Below are positions 1 through 7,910 of a stretch of 40,133 bases of DNA, in pieces. The stretch covers positions 1 through 40,133 of the forward strand of contig CALCKF010000076.1 of assembly GCA_937966095.1 (NCBI GenBank), written 5' to 3'. Below the pieces are notes generated by a model, which saw nothing but the letters and a program-made list of their open reading frames with translations, was not told the origin of the DNA and made no database searches. This DNA comes from an uncultured Eubacterium sp. (GTDB lineage: Bacteria > Bacillota > Clostridia > Peptostreptococcales > Anaerovoracaceae). The first letter of the stretch is position 1; each line of letters begins with the position of its first letter. The position numbers were made by a program, and so were the translations under genes.

Positions 1-428
1 CGGAAAACCATGTGGGGACCGATGTCGCCTTCGAGTTTGGGAAAGGCATAATAACGGGATCATTGATTTTTTGTGTGGGGACTCTTTCGATACTTGGGCC
101 AGTGCAAAGCGCTCTATATCAGGATCATACATTTCTTTTCACAAATGCCATGCTGGATTTTGTAACTTCTATGGTGCTGGCTTCTACATACGGCATCGGC
201 ATGGCCATAGCGGCCGGCATACTTTTTTTATGGCAAGGAAGTATATATGGATTGACTCTCCTGCTGGGGAATTTCATAACGGATACAATGATGACGGAAT
301 TATCTATAGTGGGAGGATTTCTTATTGCAAGTTCAGGGCTGGCAATACTTGATATAAAAGACTGTAAGACCCTCAATATGCTGCCGTCGCTGGCAATACC
401 TGTAATATGGTGTATTATAGCGGGGTGA
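1..428 (+). CDS. DUF554 family membrane protein, 3' part
   Basis: The reading frame is open from base 3 of the window, so the start lies outside and about 142 residues are visible. The segment has several hydrophobic helices with glycine-rich turns. A phrase near its start (FGKGIITGSLIFCVGTLSILG) and a later one (LDFVTSMVLASTYGIG) are typical of the DUF554/YdfK-YqgA family of polytopic inner-membrane proteins, usually about 230 residues, so this is roughly the C-terminal 60%. The biochemical role of the family is not established. It converges with the PNPOx-like gene, with only 13 bases between the two stop codons. Confidence 0.8.
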   Translation, partial: ENHVGTDVAFEFGKGIITGSLIFCVGTLSILGPVQSALYQDHTFLFTNAMLDFVTSMVLASTYGIGMAIAAGILFLWQGSIYGLTLLLGNFITDTMMTELSIVGGFLIASSGLAILDIKDCKTLNMLPSLAIPVIWCIIAG

Positions 429-441
429 TAATTACATATGG

Positions 442-939
442 TCATTCCATCCTTCCATATTTCATTTCAATCCCGTTTTTATCATATTTTTTCCTTTTGC
501 CTGTAATGGATGATATTTTTATCTTCCAAACTGCTGTACGGTCGAGACTTTTGCGGATCGAATCGTCAAATTGCTGCATATTAGCTGGTGTATGACGCAG
601 GCACAAGAGTCTCAATGCATGTATTTTTTCCTGAGCATCAGTTACTTCATATGCTTTTCCGCGGATAACGGCGGATTCGAATTCAGTAGTGAACTTGTCC
701 TCCAGTCTGTGAGTGTCGCCTACACAGGTCATACATATGTTGGGATTGGTTTTTAAGATATCTGTTTTCAGTCCTGCCATGGCAGAATGAAAATATATTG
801 TGTCCTCTTCTCTGACTATGGTTAAAGGCAGACAGTATGGCATGTTATCATGATCTGTCATTGCCAGTACTGCATATTCACACTTGTCTGATACAAGAAG
901 AGCAAAATCGCTGTTCATTTCTCTGTCTTTTCTTCTCAT
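442..939 (-). CDS. Pyridoxamine 5'-phosphate oxidase-like (NimA-type) flavin-binding protein
   Basis: This 165-residue protein begins MRRKDREM and has the split-barrel flavoprotein pattern of small PNPOx-like/NimA proteins: a strand YAVLAMTDHDNMPYCLPL followed by IYFHSAMAGLKTDIL and later a VIRGKAYEV strand. Family members bind FMN or related cofactors, and some reduce nitroimidazoles; the actual substrate here cannot be read from the sequence. An AGGTGG-type ribosome site lies just before the ATG on the minus strand, in the 942-956 region. It is a single gene facing away from the PF06541 gene. Family assignment is firm; the nitroreductase-type function is only one possibility. Confidence 0.82.
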   Translation of the reverse strand: MRRKDREMNSDFALLVSDKCEYAVLAMTDHDNMPYCLPLTIVREEDTIYFHSAMAGLKTDILKTNPNICMTCVGDTHRLEDKFTTEFESAVIRGKAYEVTDAQEKIHALRLLCLRHTPANMQQFDDSIRKSLDRTAVWKIKISSITGKRKKYDKNGIEMKYGRME

Positions 940-975
940 GGATATCCACCTCCGAAAATCATTGATTACAACTGG

Positions 976-1004
976 TTGCTTTTGCTATATGATTTTAATA
1001 TAAT
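976..1004 (+). promoter_or_regulatory. Sigma-A promoter for the PF06541-alkD-DUF3830 run
   Basis: TTGCTT (976-981), a 17-bp spacer and a perfect TATAAT (999-1004). Predicted transcription start is near 1011, giving a leader of about 57 nt that contains the 1017-1036 inverted repeat. Confidence 0.7.
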
Positions 1005-1016
1005 TGATAATACAAG

Positions 1017-1036
1017 TATGTTGCGTATGCAACATA
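1017..1036. promoter_or_regulatory. Perfect 8-bp inverted repeat, possible operator
   Basis: TATGTTGC and GCAACATA flank a 4-base centre (GTAT). The site lies just after the predicted transcription start. It has no T run, so an operator for a dimeric repressor is more likely than a terminator; a 5' RNA hairpin is the alternative. Confidence 0.45.
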
Positions 1037-1067
1037 GAAATATATAAATAAAAGGAGAGAATTAACT

Positions 1068-1883
1068 TTGAATGGCTTTCTTGTTTTTGCATTTCTGTTC
1101 TTTATAGGAAGCTGTCTTGGATGGTGTATAGAACTGTTTTACAGAAGATTCATATCCTCAGGAAATAAAGACAGAAAATGGATAAATCCCGGATTTTTGA
1201 CAGGACCCTATCTTCCGCTTTATGGGTTTGGGCTGTGGGGGATGTTTCAGATGTCATACGCAATAAAAATGATCACGTTCGGAAACAGAGCGGTTGATAC
1301 GATCATAGTTTTCATCAGCATGGCCGTTATAATGACGGTACTCGAATATGCGGCGGGCATAATATTTATAAAAGGCATGAAGGTGAAGCTATGGGATTAC
1401 AGCAGGGAAAAGCTGAATTTCCAAGGTATAATCTGCCCTAAGTTTACAGTAATATGGGGAATTCTGGGAATGTTATATTATTTTACTGTAAATACCAGGG
1501 TGGAATTATGGGTAAATTGGCTTTCGCAGCACCTGGCATTTTCTTTTTTCGTTGGTGTTTTTTTCGGAGTATTTGCTGTCGATCTGTGCTATACAATGCA
1601 GTTATCAGCTAAAATAAGAAAATTTGCGATGGAAAATCAGTTGGTTATAAGATACGAAGAACTTAAACGTTCAATAAATGAGAGACGTGAAAGCTTAAAT
1701 GAAAGAGACCGGTTTATCATGGCATTCAAAACAGAAGGCCCGTTTAAGGAGTATCTGGAGAATTATCTTGAAAGATCCATAGATAATCGGAGAAGGAAGA
1801 TCAGAGAGGCAAGAGAGGATATAGAAAAGATCAAGTCAGGAGTGAAGAAGAAAATAGCAGACTATGAAGAACACCATAAATAG
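1068..1883 (+). CDS. PF06541 (ABC_trans_CmpB) family polytopic membrane protein
   Basis: This 271-residue protein uses a TTG start preceded by AAAGGAGAG with good spacing; the nearby ATG at 1072 is out of frame. The N-terminal stretch (LFFIGSCLGWCIELFYRR, then NPGFLTGPYLPLYGFG) is the signature of PF06541, annotated as a putative ABC-transporter type IV family. About five hydrophobic segments occupy residues 1-185. A charged, probably coiled-coil tail follows (about 200-271: KRSINERRESLNERDRF and later Arg/Glu/Lys runs). No ATPase partner lies nearby and the true role is unknown. Its end overlaps the alkD-like gene by 20 bp. Confidence 0.85.
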   Translation: MNGFLVFAFLFFIGSCLGWCIELFYRRFISSGNKDRKWINPGFLTGPYLPLYGFGLWGMFQMSYAIKMITFGNRAVDTIIVFISMAVIMTVLEYAAGIIFIKGMKVKLWDYSREKLNFQGIICPKFTVIWGILGMLYYFTVNTRVELWVNWLSQHLAFSFFVGVFFGVFAVDLCYTMQLSAKIRKFAMENQLVIRYEELKRSINERRESLNERDRFIMAFKTEGPFKEYLENYLERSIDNRRRKIREAREDIEKIKSGVKKKIADYEEHHK

Positions 1884-2583
1884 AGAAAGCATAAAACAGA
1901 GTATTCTGTCTCTGCAGGATAAAGAATACAGAGAATTCTCCAGCCGGTTGATTCCTGGGGATGAAAATATCATAGGAGTTAGAATCCCTGTTTTGAGACA
2001 ATATGCAAAGGAGCTTTATGAAGAGAGTGATGAAAGCATAGAGACTCTTATGGATATAATAGGAAATGAGTATCAGGAAGAGATAATGCTTAAAGGCATG
2101 CTTATAGGATTACAGAAAGATATATGCATAGATCGTTTGTTACAGCAGATAGAAAATTTCGTGCCGGAAATAAGGAACTGGGCAGTCTGTGATGTGTTTT
2201 GTTCCGGGCTGAAGCGGATAAGAAGAGATCCTGAAAGAACATATGATTTTCTGCAGAAATATTTAGTATCCGATGAGGAATATGATGTGAGATTCAGTGT
2301 TGTTATGTTGATAGATCATTATGTCAACGATGAATATATTGAAAGGATATTAAAGAAGTCTGATGAGATATCTCATAGCGGATACTATGTGAGGATGGCA
2401 GTAGCATGGCTGATATCAGCATGTTTCGTAAAATTTTACGATAAGACAATAAATCATATGAAAGTATGCTGCCTTGATGATTTTACCTATAATAAAGCTA
2501 TTCAGAAAAGTATAGAGAGCCGAAGGCTGACGGTACAGCAGAAAAAATATCTGAAGGAAATGAAAAGGAGGATACGAAAATGA
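1864..2583 (+). CDS. AlkD-like DNA alkylation repair protein (HEAT-repeat DNA glycosylase family)
   Basis: This 239-residue all-helical protein opens with a helix and the phrase GVRIPVLRQYAKEL, the usual N-terminal hallmark of the AlkD/DNA_alkylation family; NWAVCDVFCSG and VRFSVVMLIDHYV follow. Known members are HEAT-repeat glycosylases that remove N3- and N7-alkylpurines. Length is normal. The start overlaps the end of the PF06541 gene and the stop overlaps the next ATG (ATGA), so the three genes are probably translated together. A second alkylation-repair gene, an Ogt homologue, lies at 19604, but there is no sign that the two are co-regulated. Confidence 0.87.
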   Translation: MKNTINRESIKQSILSLQDKEYREFSSRLIPGDENIIGVRIPVLRQYAKELYEESDESIETLMDIIGNEYQEEIMLKGMLIGLQKDICIDRLLQQIENFVPEIRNWAVCDVFCSGLKRIRRDPERTYDFLQKYLVSDEEYDVRFSVVMLIDHYVNDEYIERILKKSDEISHSGYYVRMAVAWLISACFVKFYDKTINHMKVCCLDDFTYNKAIQKSIESRRLTVQQKKYLKEMKRRIRK

Positions 2584-2993
2584 AAAAGGTGGAGATAAGA
2601 TCGGGAAATTATAGATTTGTGGGACGGCTGCTGACGGATGAGGCACCGGAGACATGCAGGGTGTTTGAAAGCATGCTGCCGCTTAAAAGCAGTTTTATAC
2701 ATGTACGATGGAGCGGAGAAGGGATATGGATACCTTACGGAGATATGAGGACCGGACTTGACTATGAAAACCATACTTCACATCCGGCTAAGGGAGAGAT
2801 GCTGCTTTATCCGGGAGGTATAAGCGAGATGGAAATAATAATGTCATATGGAAGATGTCTGTTCGCAAGTCAGCATGGTCAGCTTTCCGGAAATCATTTT
2901 CTGACTATAACAGAAGGGATAGATGATCTGTATGAGTTTGGAAGAAAAGTTCTTATGGAGGGAGCTCAGGAAATAGAGATAAATCTTTTGTAG
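2580..2993 (+). CDS. DUF3830 family cyclophilin-like protein
   Basis: 137 residues. The pattern ETCRVFESMLPLKSSFIHVRWSGEGIW and the PGEMLLYPGGISEMEII-like stretch (here KGEMLLYPGGISEMEIIMSYG) match the small cyclophilin-like DUF3830 family. The fold is that of a short beta barrel, but members have no proven prolyl-isomerase activity and the ligand is unknown. The ATG overlaps the preceding stop by 4 bp, which indicates translational coupling with the AlkD-like gene. Confidence 0.75.
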   Translation: MKKVEIRSGNYRFVGRLLTDEAPETCRVFESMLPLKSSFIHVRWSGEGIWIPYGDMRTGLDYENHTSHPAKGEMLLYPGGISEMEIIMSYGRCLFASQHGQLSGNHFLTITEGIDDLYEFGRKVLMEGAQEIEINLL

Positions 2994-3037
2994 GAAGGGC
3001 ATGTGTTATATTGAGGATATCAGTACAGGGATAAAAT

Positions 3038-4123
3038 ATGAAAGCGAAAAATACAGCAACGTTATTTGCGGTACTGGCAGCATCTTTTTATGCGGTGAAT
3101 ATCCCGCTGTCCAAGCTGATGCTTGGAAACGTGGGAACGACTATGATGGCGGCATTTCTTTATCTCGGCGCAGGCACAGGCATGCTGATATACGGTATGG
3201 CTGTCAGAACAGCGGGATATGGTAAAAGCAAGGATCCGCTTACCAAGGCGGAATTACCGTATACCGCAGCTATGGTGGTTCTGGACATAGCAGCTCCGAT
3301 ATTCCTTATGATGGGGATAAGCAGTACAAATTCAGCAAATGTGTCACTTTTAAATAATTTTGAAATAGTTGCAACTTCCCTGATAGCCTGGATATTATTT
3401 CGTGAAGTGGTATCTGCAAAGCTTTGGGTTGCGATCATACTTGTAACTGTGGCTAGCATCATATTGAGCTTTAAAGGGGAAGGTGCGTTTGTGATAAACA
3501 AGGGGTCACTTTTTGTCATAGCTGCATGTATTTGCTGGGGGTTTGAAAACAACTGTACAAGAAAGATAAGCAATAAAAGCTCTGAGGAGATAGTTGTCAT
3601 CAAGGGTATTTTTTCAGGGACAGGCAGCTTTGCAGTAGCATTGCTTATTGGAGAGGATATACCTGAATTCAAATGGATGGCGGCAGTTATGGCTCTCGGA
3701 TTTGTTTCTTATGGATTAAGCATAGATCTGTATATCAGAGCTCAGAAGGAATTGGGCGCAGCCAAAACGAGCGCATATTATTCGATATCTCCGTTCCTTG
3801 GAGTGGCTTTCAGCATGGTCTTGCTTAAGGAAGACCTGCATATACGTTTTTATATTGCTCTTATTATCATGATAGCCGCCACATTGCTGATGGTCAGAGA
3901 CAGTATTGCATTGCAACACACCCACAGTCACGGACATTTACATACACATCAGCATACACATGGCGATATCGTGCATACTCACAGCCATATACATGAGCAC
4001 AGTCATATCCACATTCACAGGGAAAGCTGCGAGGACGAGCATACTCATGATCCGGAGGAACTTGATGACCACGATCATCTGCATATGAATGCTGAGCTGG
4101 CAGAAGAGGATAAAGACTCTTGA
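3038..4123 (+). CDS. EamA/DMT-family transporter with histidine-rich C-terminal tail
   Basis: This 361-residue protein has about ten membrane segments over residues 1-285 in two EamA halves (for example ASFYAVNIPLSKLMLG near the start; AAKTSAYYSISPFLGVAFSMVLLKE in the second half). The tail, residues about 289-361, contains 21 His. They include two 15-residue blocks of strictly alternating histidine (HTHSHGHLHTHQHTH and HTHSHIHEHSHIHIH), then HTH and HDHLH in an acidic context. EamA proteins export or import metabolites. The tail suggests binding of Zn, Ni or Co, either as a sensor or a buffer, but transport of a metal itself is not shown. It follows the DUF3830 gene after 44 bp. Confidence 0.85.
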   Translation: MKAKNTATLFAVLAASFYAVNIPLSKLMLGNVGTTMMAAFLYLGAGTGMLIYGMAVRTAGYGKSKDPLTKAELPYTAAMVVLDIAAPIFLMMGISSTNSANVSLLNNFEIVATSLIAWILFREVVSAKLWVAIILVTVASIILSFKGEGAFVINKGSLFVIAACICWGFENNCTRKISNKSSEEIVVIKGIFSGTGSFAVALLIGEDIPEFKWMAAVMALGFVSYGLSIDLYIRAQKELGAAKTSAYYSISPFLGVAFSMVLLKEDLHIRFYIALIIMIAATLLMVRDSIALQHTHSHGHLHTHQHTHGDIVHTHSHIHEHSHIHIHRESCEDEHTHDPEELDDHDHLHMNAELAEEDKDS

Positions 4124-4183
4124 TTTGGATTTTGAAAAGTGTTAAAATTTTTACTGATCTTATATAGAAATGGAGAATAATAT

Positions 4184-4411
4184 ATGAAAGATAAAGTAAT
4201 GGAAATATTAAAGGATATACGAGAAGACATCGATTTCGAAAATTGCGGTGCGCTTATAGATGATGGCATACTGGGATCACTTGATATAGTTGCTATCGTA
4301 GGAGAATTTAATGATGAATTCGATGTGGAAATATCAGTAGAGGATCTTCTGCCTGAAAATTTCAATTCCGTAGATGCGATGGTGGAGCTTATATCAAAAG
4401 CACAGGAATAG
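4184..4411 (+). CDS. Acyl carrier protein, DltC-like
   Basis: This 75-residue acidic helical protein carries the phosphopantetheine site as DGILGSLDIV, with Ser32 as the attachment residue. A TGGAGAA ribosome site precedes it. It sits 21 bp upstream of an MBOAT acyltransferase, and an AMP-ligase follows on the opposite strand. This mirrors the DltC/DltB/DltA logic, in which a ligase loads an acyl or aminoacyl group onto the carrier and the MBOAT moves it across the membrane. The loaded group cannot be inferred, so D-alanine is possible but not demonstrated. Confidence 0.85.
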   Translation: MKDKVMEILKDIREDIDFENCGALIDDGILGSLDIVAIVGEFNDEFDVEISVEDLLPENFNSVDAMVELISKAQE

Positions 4412-4432
4412 TGGTATATAAGGAAAATATAA

Positions 4433-6001
4433 ATGAGCTTTACTTCTTTTAATTTTTTGATATTTTTAGCTGTCTGTGTCTGCATCTATTACCTTGTACC
4501 GGTAAAATACAGATGGATGGTGCTTTTGGCTGCCAGCGGTACATTTTATCTTATTTCAAGCCTAAAGACATTTCTGTTTCTTGTTTTCACTGCAGTGATA
4601 ACTTTTTTCGGCGGAAAATATATAGGTAAGCAAAACAGTACACATAAATCATACCTGAAAGAACATGATCAGCTTTCACGAGATGAAAAGAAAAGGCTTA
4701 AGGCAGAGTTACAGAGCAGAAAGCGCAAGATAGTGGCAATCGTTCTTGCTGCCAATTTCGGCATACTGGCTGCAGTCAAATATTTTTATCCGTATATAGA
4801 AGCGCTGGGGATAGATGGAGGATTTGATCTCGGGATACTGATACCACTTGGTATTTCATTCTACACCTTTCAGACCGCAGCATATATGATAGATCTTTAC
4901 AGGGGAAAAATCGAAGCGGATCAGAGTTTGCCTCGCTTCTTTCTTTTTGTATCATTTTTTCCACAGATAATACAGGGGCCTATAGCAAGATATGATCAGT
5001 TGGCAGAGCAGCTTTATGAGGGACACAGATTTTCATATACGAATCTGGCTCACGGGGCACAGCTTATACTTTGGGGATTCTTTAAAAAGCTCGTCATTGC
5101 AGACAGAGCGGCTGTTCTTGTGAATCAGGTGTTTGACAACTATCAGGATCATCAGGGCATGGTAGTATTTGCAGCTCTGCTTTTTTACAGCATACAGATA
5201 TATGGTGATTTTTCCGGAGGCATAGATATTGCCAGAGGATCTGCCCAGATGATGGGTATAAACATGGCTGACAATTTTAAAAGACCTTATTTTTCCGACA
5301 GTATATCGGAATTCTGGAGAAGGTGGCATATGTCACTCAGTTTCTGGTGCAGGGATTATATATTTTATCCGATATCATTATCCAAAACATTTGGAAAGGC
5401 GGGTAAATCTTTACGTCGCGTACTTGGAGATCGTGTAGGAAAGCTTTTTCCCGTACTTGTGGCACAAATGGCTACTTTTCTGACTATCGGTCTGTGGCAC
5501 GGAGCGGAATTCAAATATATCGCTTACGGATTGTATAATGGAGGAATAATAATTCTGGGTCTTTTACTGGAACCGTATCTTAAAAAGGCCGTGAAATCTC
5601 TTCATATAAATATTGAAAGCAGAGGATGGAAGGTTTTTCAGATAATAAGAACATTTATACTCATAGTTATAGGAAGGATATTTCCCATATCACTTTCTTT
5701 CAGCGCTGCTTTATATTCATTTATTTCGATATTCAGAGGTCCAGGTGATGTGCCGTTTCATGAGGAAATTTTTTCATTGGGGCTGGAACCTGCGGATTTC
5801 ATAGTGATATTTGCCGGATGTGTAATATGGTTTGCTGTCAGCTGTATGCAGGAGAGTGGAAAAAATATAAGAACGGCTCTTGACGAGAAGCCTGTTCTGG
5901 CAAGATGGTGTGCATATTTTGCCCTTTCTGTGGCAGTGCTGATACTGGGAATGTATGGTCCGGGATATGATGCCGGTGCATTCATATACAGAGGGTTTTA
6001 A
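4433..6001 (+). CDS. MBOAT family O-acyltransferase (DltB/AlgI-like)
   Basis: This 522-residue polytopic protein has about ten or more membrane helices. It contains two diagnostic MBOAT regions: FWRRWHMSLSFWCRDYIFYP (about residues 290-310) and GLWHGAEFKYIAYGLYNGG (about 352-371), whose histidine is the invariant catalytic one. Homologues AlgI and DltB acylate secreted polysaccharides or teichoic acids from a cytoplasmic donor. The carrier-protein gene is immediately upstream, and the shared terminator at 6015-6047 ends the transcript. The partner SGNH-type protein is probably the gene at 10433. The acceptor polymer is unknown. Confidence 0.92.
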   Translation: MSFTSFNFLIFLAVCVCIYYLVPVKYRWMVLLAASGTFYLISSLKTFLFLVFTAVITFFGGKYIGKQNSTHKSYLKEHDQLSRDEKKRLKAELQSRKRKIVAIVLAANFGILAAVKYFYPYIEALGIDGGFDLGILIPLGISFYTFQTAAYMIDLYRGKIEADQSLPRFFLFVSFFPQIIQGPIARYDQLAEQLYEGHRFSYTNLAHGAQLILWGFFKKLVIADRAAVLVNQVFDNYQDHQGMVVFAALLFYSIQIYGDFSGGIDIARGSAQMMGINMADNFKRPYFSDSISEFWRRWHMSLSFWCRDYIFYPISLSKTFGKAGKSLRRVLGDRVGKLFPVLVAQMATFLTIGLWHGAEFKYIAYGLYNGGIIILGLLLEPYLKKAVKSLHINIESRGWKVFQIIRTFILIVIGRIFPISLSFSAALYSFISIFRGPGDVPFHEEIFSLGLEPADFIVIFAGCVIWFAVSCMQESGKNIRTALDEKPVLARWCAYFALSVAVLILGMYGPGYDAGAFIYRGF

Positions 6002-6014
6002 TGTATTTAAAATA

Positions 6015-6054
6015 ATCGCAGAAGTGATTGTAAAAAACTTCTGCGATATTTTTT
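6015..6054. terminator. Bidirectional intrinsic terminator between MBOAT and AMP-ligase genes
   Basis: Perfect 11-bp inverted repeat (ATCGCAGAAGT / ACTTCTGCGAT) with an 11-nt loop, followed by ATTTTTTT on the plus strand and a T-rich stretch on the minus strand. It lies between converging genes. Confidence 0.88.
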
Positions 6055-7559
6055 TAATGATGGTTTTTACTTTTTAAGTTTTCGCTTTCCATCAGTTTGT
6101 TTCTTTGTATCTTTCCGTTATATGTCCTCGGTATCTCGTTGATGATTTCTATATATTTAGGCTGTTTGCCCTGATCCAGAGCTGTTGACAGAAAACGACG
6201 AAATTCTTTAGCATCATAACATGAAGGATCTTTTGGAACTATAAAAAGCTTTGGAGCCTGACCGGTCAGTGTATCTTCCACCGGTATGCAGGCGCAGTCC
6301 AGTATCTGCTGATTTCTCATGACGATACTCTCCACTTCTTCCGGAGCTATCTTAACTCCTCCGTAATTGATGACATCGTCTTTTCTGCCCAGCATGTAAA
6401 CAAAGCCGTCATCATCTATATATCCCAGATCGCTGGTATATAGCCAGCCGTCTTTAAGTACAGATCGTGTCAGATCCGGGGCGTTAAAATAGCATTTCAT
6501 GTTCATGGACCCGAAGCTGGCAAGAAATCCGGGAGATTCAGCGGATGAGGATATAGTGTTTTTTTCATTGTCCACTATCTTGAATTTTGCATTTTTCGCC
6601 GGCCTGCCAATACAGTGAGGACGAACATCTGATGTATTGAAATCCAGAAGACAGGCACATCCTGATTCTGTACTTCCGTAAAAATTATATAATCTAGTTG
6701 AGGGAAGAAGGCGTACCAGATGGTTCTTATCCTCTTCAGAAAGCGGGGCAGATCCGAGCTGGATATAGTCTATCTGATCTGCATATTGACCTAAACGGTC
6801 ACCTGAAAGCTTGAATATTATAGAAAGCATACTCGGAGAAAGATCCATGGAAGTAACTTTATATATATCCATAAGATTGAATACCTGTTTGAGAAGCGTT
6901 ACTCCATCGGAAAAAACAGCGGTGCTGCCATTAAGAAGGTTTGCATATGTACGGCGCAGTCCGTGAGAATGGCTCAAAGGCATAGGTATGAGTTCAATGT
7001 TGTCCTTTTTCATTCTGACTCCGTACATGACATTTTCGGCAAGAGCAATGTCGTTGCCGTGGGTAAGCACTATACCTTTTGATTTTCCGGTGGTTCCGGT
7101 AGAAAACAATATTTCCGCAATGTCCTCCCTTCCCGGAAAAGAAAGATCATTAAATGGAGGTATATCTTTATATGAGAAAGAAAAATCAGATATTTGCCTG
7201 ATATCAACAAAAGAAGTACCATCCACCGGAGATCTTCCTATATATAAAGCAGCTCCGGATTCGTTGATTATCTCATTAGCCCGGTCTTTCGCCGAATTCT
7301 TTTCAAGCGGTATGAATATAGCCTTAAGCAGCTGTATGGCAAATTCACATACCATGTAGTCGGTATTCTGCGAGCAGGCAACTGCGACTCCGTCTCCTGA
7401 TTTTATACCTATTCGTGAAAGTTCGCGTGAAAGCCCGTAGATCTCGCTCCACAGCTGGCCATATGTAAGCAGATGTCTGCTGTCGGCAAGAGCCGGCTTA
7501 TCGGGGTCGATAGAAGCTTTGTATGCAATATGCTCTACTATAGATGAAAAATCCTTCAT
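6054..7559 (-). CDS. AMP-dependent acyl/aminoacyl ligase (ANL superfamily, DltA-like role)
   Basis: 501 residues from the ATG at 7559, chosen because AGGAGGAAC lies immediately upstream. An in-frame ATG 45 bp further upstream lacks a ribosome site. Motifs run in the normal order: the phosphate loop LFSTGTTGKSKG (about 152-162), YGSTESG, the hinge YTSDLGYIDDDGFVYMLGR, GGVKIAPEEVE, and the C-terminal catalytic lysine in PRTYNGKIQRNKL. It should adenylate a carboxylate and load it onto a thiol, probably the carrier protein encoded at 4184, which converges with it. The substrate is not identifiable, and an acyl-CoA ligase is the alternative. Confidence 0.85.
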   Translation of the reverse strand: MKDFSSIVEHIAYKASIDPDKPALADSRHLLTYGQLWSEIYGLSRELSRIGIKSGDGVAVACSQNTDYMVCEFAIQLLKAIFIPLEKNSAKDRANEIINESGAALYIGRSPVDGTSFVDIRQISDFSFSYKDIPPFNDLSFPGREDIAEILFSTGTTGKSKGIVLTHGNDIALAENVMYGVRMKKDNIELIPMPLSHSHGLRRTYANLLNGSTAVFSDGVTLLKQVFNLMDIYKVTSMDLSPSMLSIIFKLSGDRLGQYADQIDYIQLGSAPLSEEDKNHLVRLLPSTRLYNFYGSTESGCACLLDFNTSDVRPHCIGRPAKNAKFKIVDNEKNTISSSAESPGFLASFGSMNMKCYFNAPDLTRSVLKDGWLYTSDLGYIDDDGFVYMLGRKDDVINYGGVKIAPEEVESIVMRNQQILDCACIPVEDTLTGQAPKLFIVPKDPSCYDAKEFRRFLSTALDQGKQPKYIEIINEIPRTYNGKIQRNKLMESENLKSKNHH

Positions 7560-7612
7560 TTGTTCCTCCTGCATCATAAAAATAAAACATGACAACCATG
7601 TCACTATGGTAG

Positions 7613-7641
7613 ATTATATATTATTTGAAGATTTTTTTCAT
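7613..7641 (-). promoter_or_regulatory. Probable promoter of the AMP-ligase gene
   Basis: Read on the minus strand: ATGAAA (-35, 4/6 match), a 17-bp spacer and a perfect TATAAT at 7613-7618. The leader would be about 50 nt. Confidence 0.5.
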
Positions 7642-7670
7642 CATGTACACATAATTTTTACATGAGATGG

Positions 7671-7699
7671 TTGAAAACATCACAATATCAGTATAAAAT
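7671..7699 (+). promoter_or_regulatory. Probable promoter of the ABC importer operon
   Basis: TTGAAA (7671-7676), a 17-bp spacer and TAAAAT (7694-7699). The start near 7706 leaves an unusually long leader of about 205 nt before the first gene. Confidence 0.6.
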
Positions 7700-7719
7700 G
7701 AGGGCTATAAGCAAAAGAA

Positions 7720-7780
7720 GCTGCCGGTAAACACGTATTATCAAAGGGATTTTCGAGGGATGTGAGAAAATTCCGGCAGC
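7720..7780 (+). promoter_or_regulatory. Candidate structured leader RNA ahead of the ABC importer
   Basis: A perfect 8-bp outer stem (GCTGCCGG at 7720-7727 with CCGGCAGC at 7773-7780) encloses a second stem (GATTTTC at 7748-7754 with GAAAATT at 7766-7772). The 3' strands abut directly, while about 20 unpaired bases lie on the 5' side. No T run follows, so it is not an ordinary terminator. I could not match it to the consensus of a riboswitch class that I know. Confidence 0.45.
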
Positions 7781-7910
7781 ATTAAACGGACTTATATTTG
7801 CGTCAGGGGTTGTACAAGGGAAATAAAACTGTAGTTTCCAAAATCAATATCAGCTTATGGCGTATTTTATTGCGCGGATTTCGGTCCGATCGGATTAAAG
7901 GAGAAAAACT

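Larger units (their letters stand above)
7560..7910. other. Divergent control region between AMP-ligase and ABC importer genes
   Basis: The 351-bp gap holds a minus-strand promoter (7613-7641), a plus-strand promoter (7671-7699) and a leader of about 200 nt with a closed stem at 7720-7780. A short inverted repeat ACATG/CATGT sits at 7587-7601 in the ligase leader. Near the importer's ribosome site, two CGGA copies (7875 and 7891) can each pair with the same TCCG (7885-7888). I see no gene in it. Confidence 0.6.

Noticed and set aside
3919..4020. CAC/CAT-rich repeat resembling tandem or CRISPR-like DNA
   Set aside because: It codes in frame for the alternating histidine tail of the DMT transporter; spacing is irregular and there are no spacers.
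4132..4166. Separate promoter for the carrier protein-MBOAT pair (TTGAAA with TATATA)
   Set aside because: Spacing to the best -10 is about 23 bp and the 17-bp position is poor, so a promoter cannot be supported.
7885..7894. TCCGATCGGA palindrome as an operator
   Set aside because: Ten bases is short, it lies in the leader about 180 bp downstream of the promoter, and RNA pairing explains it as well.
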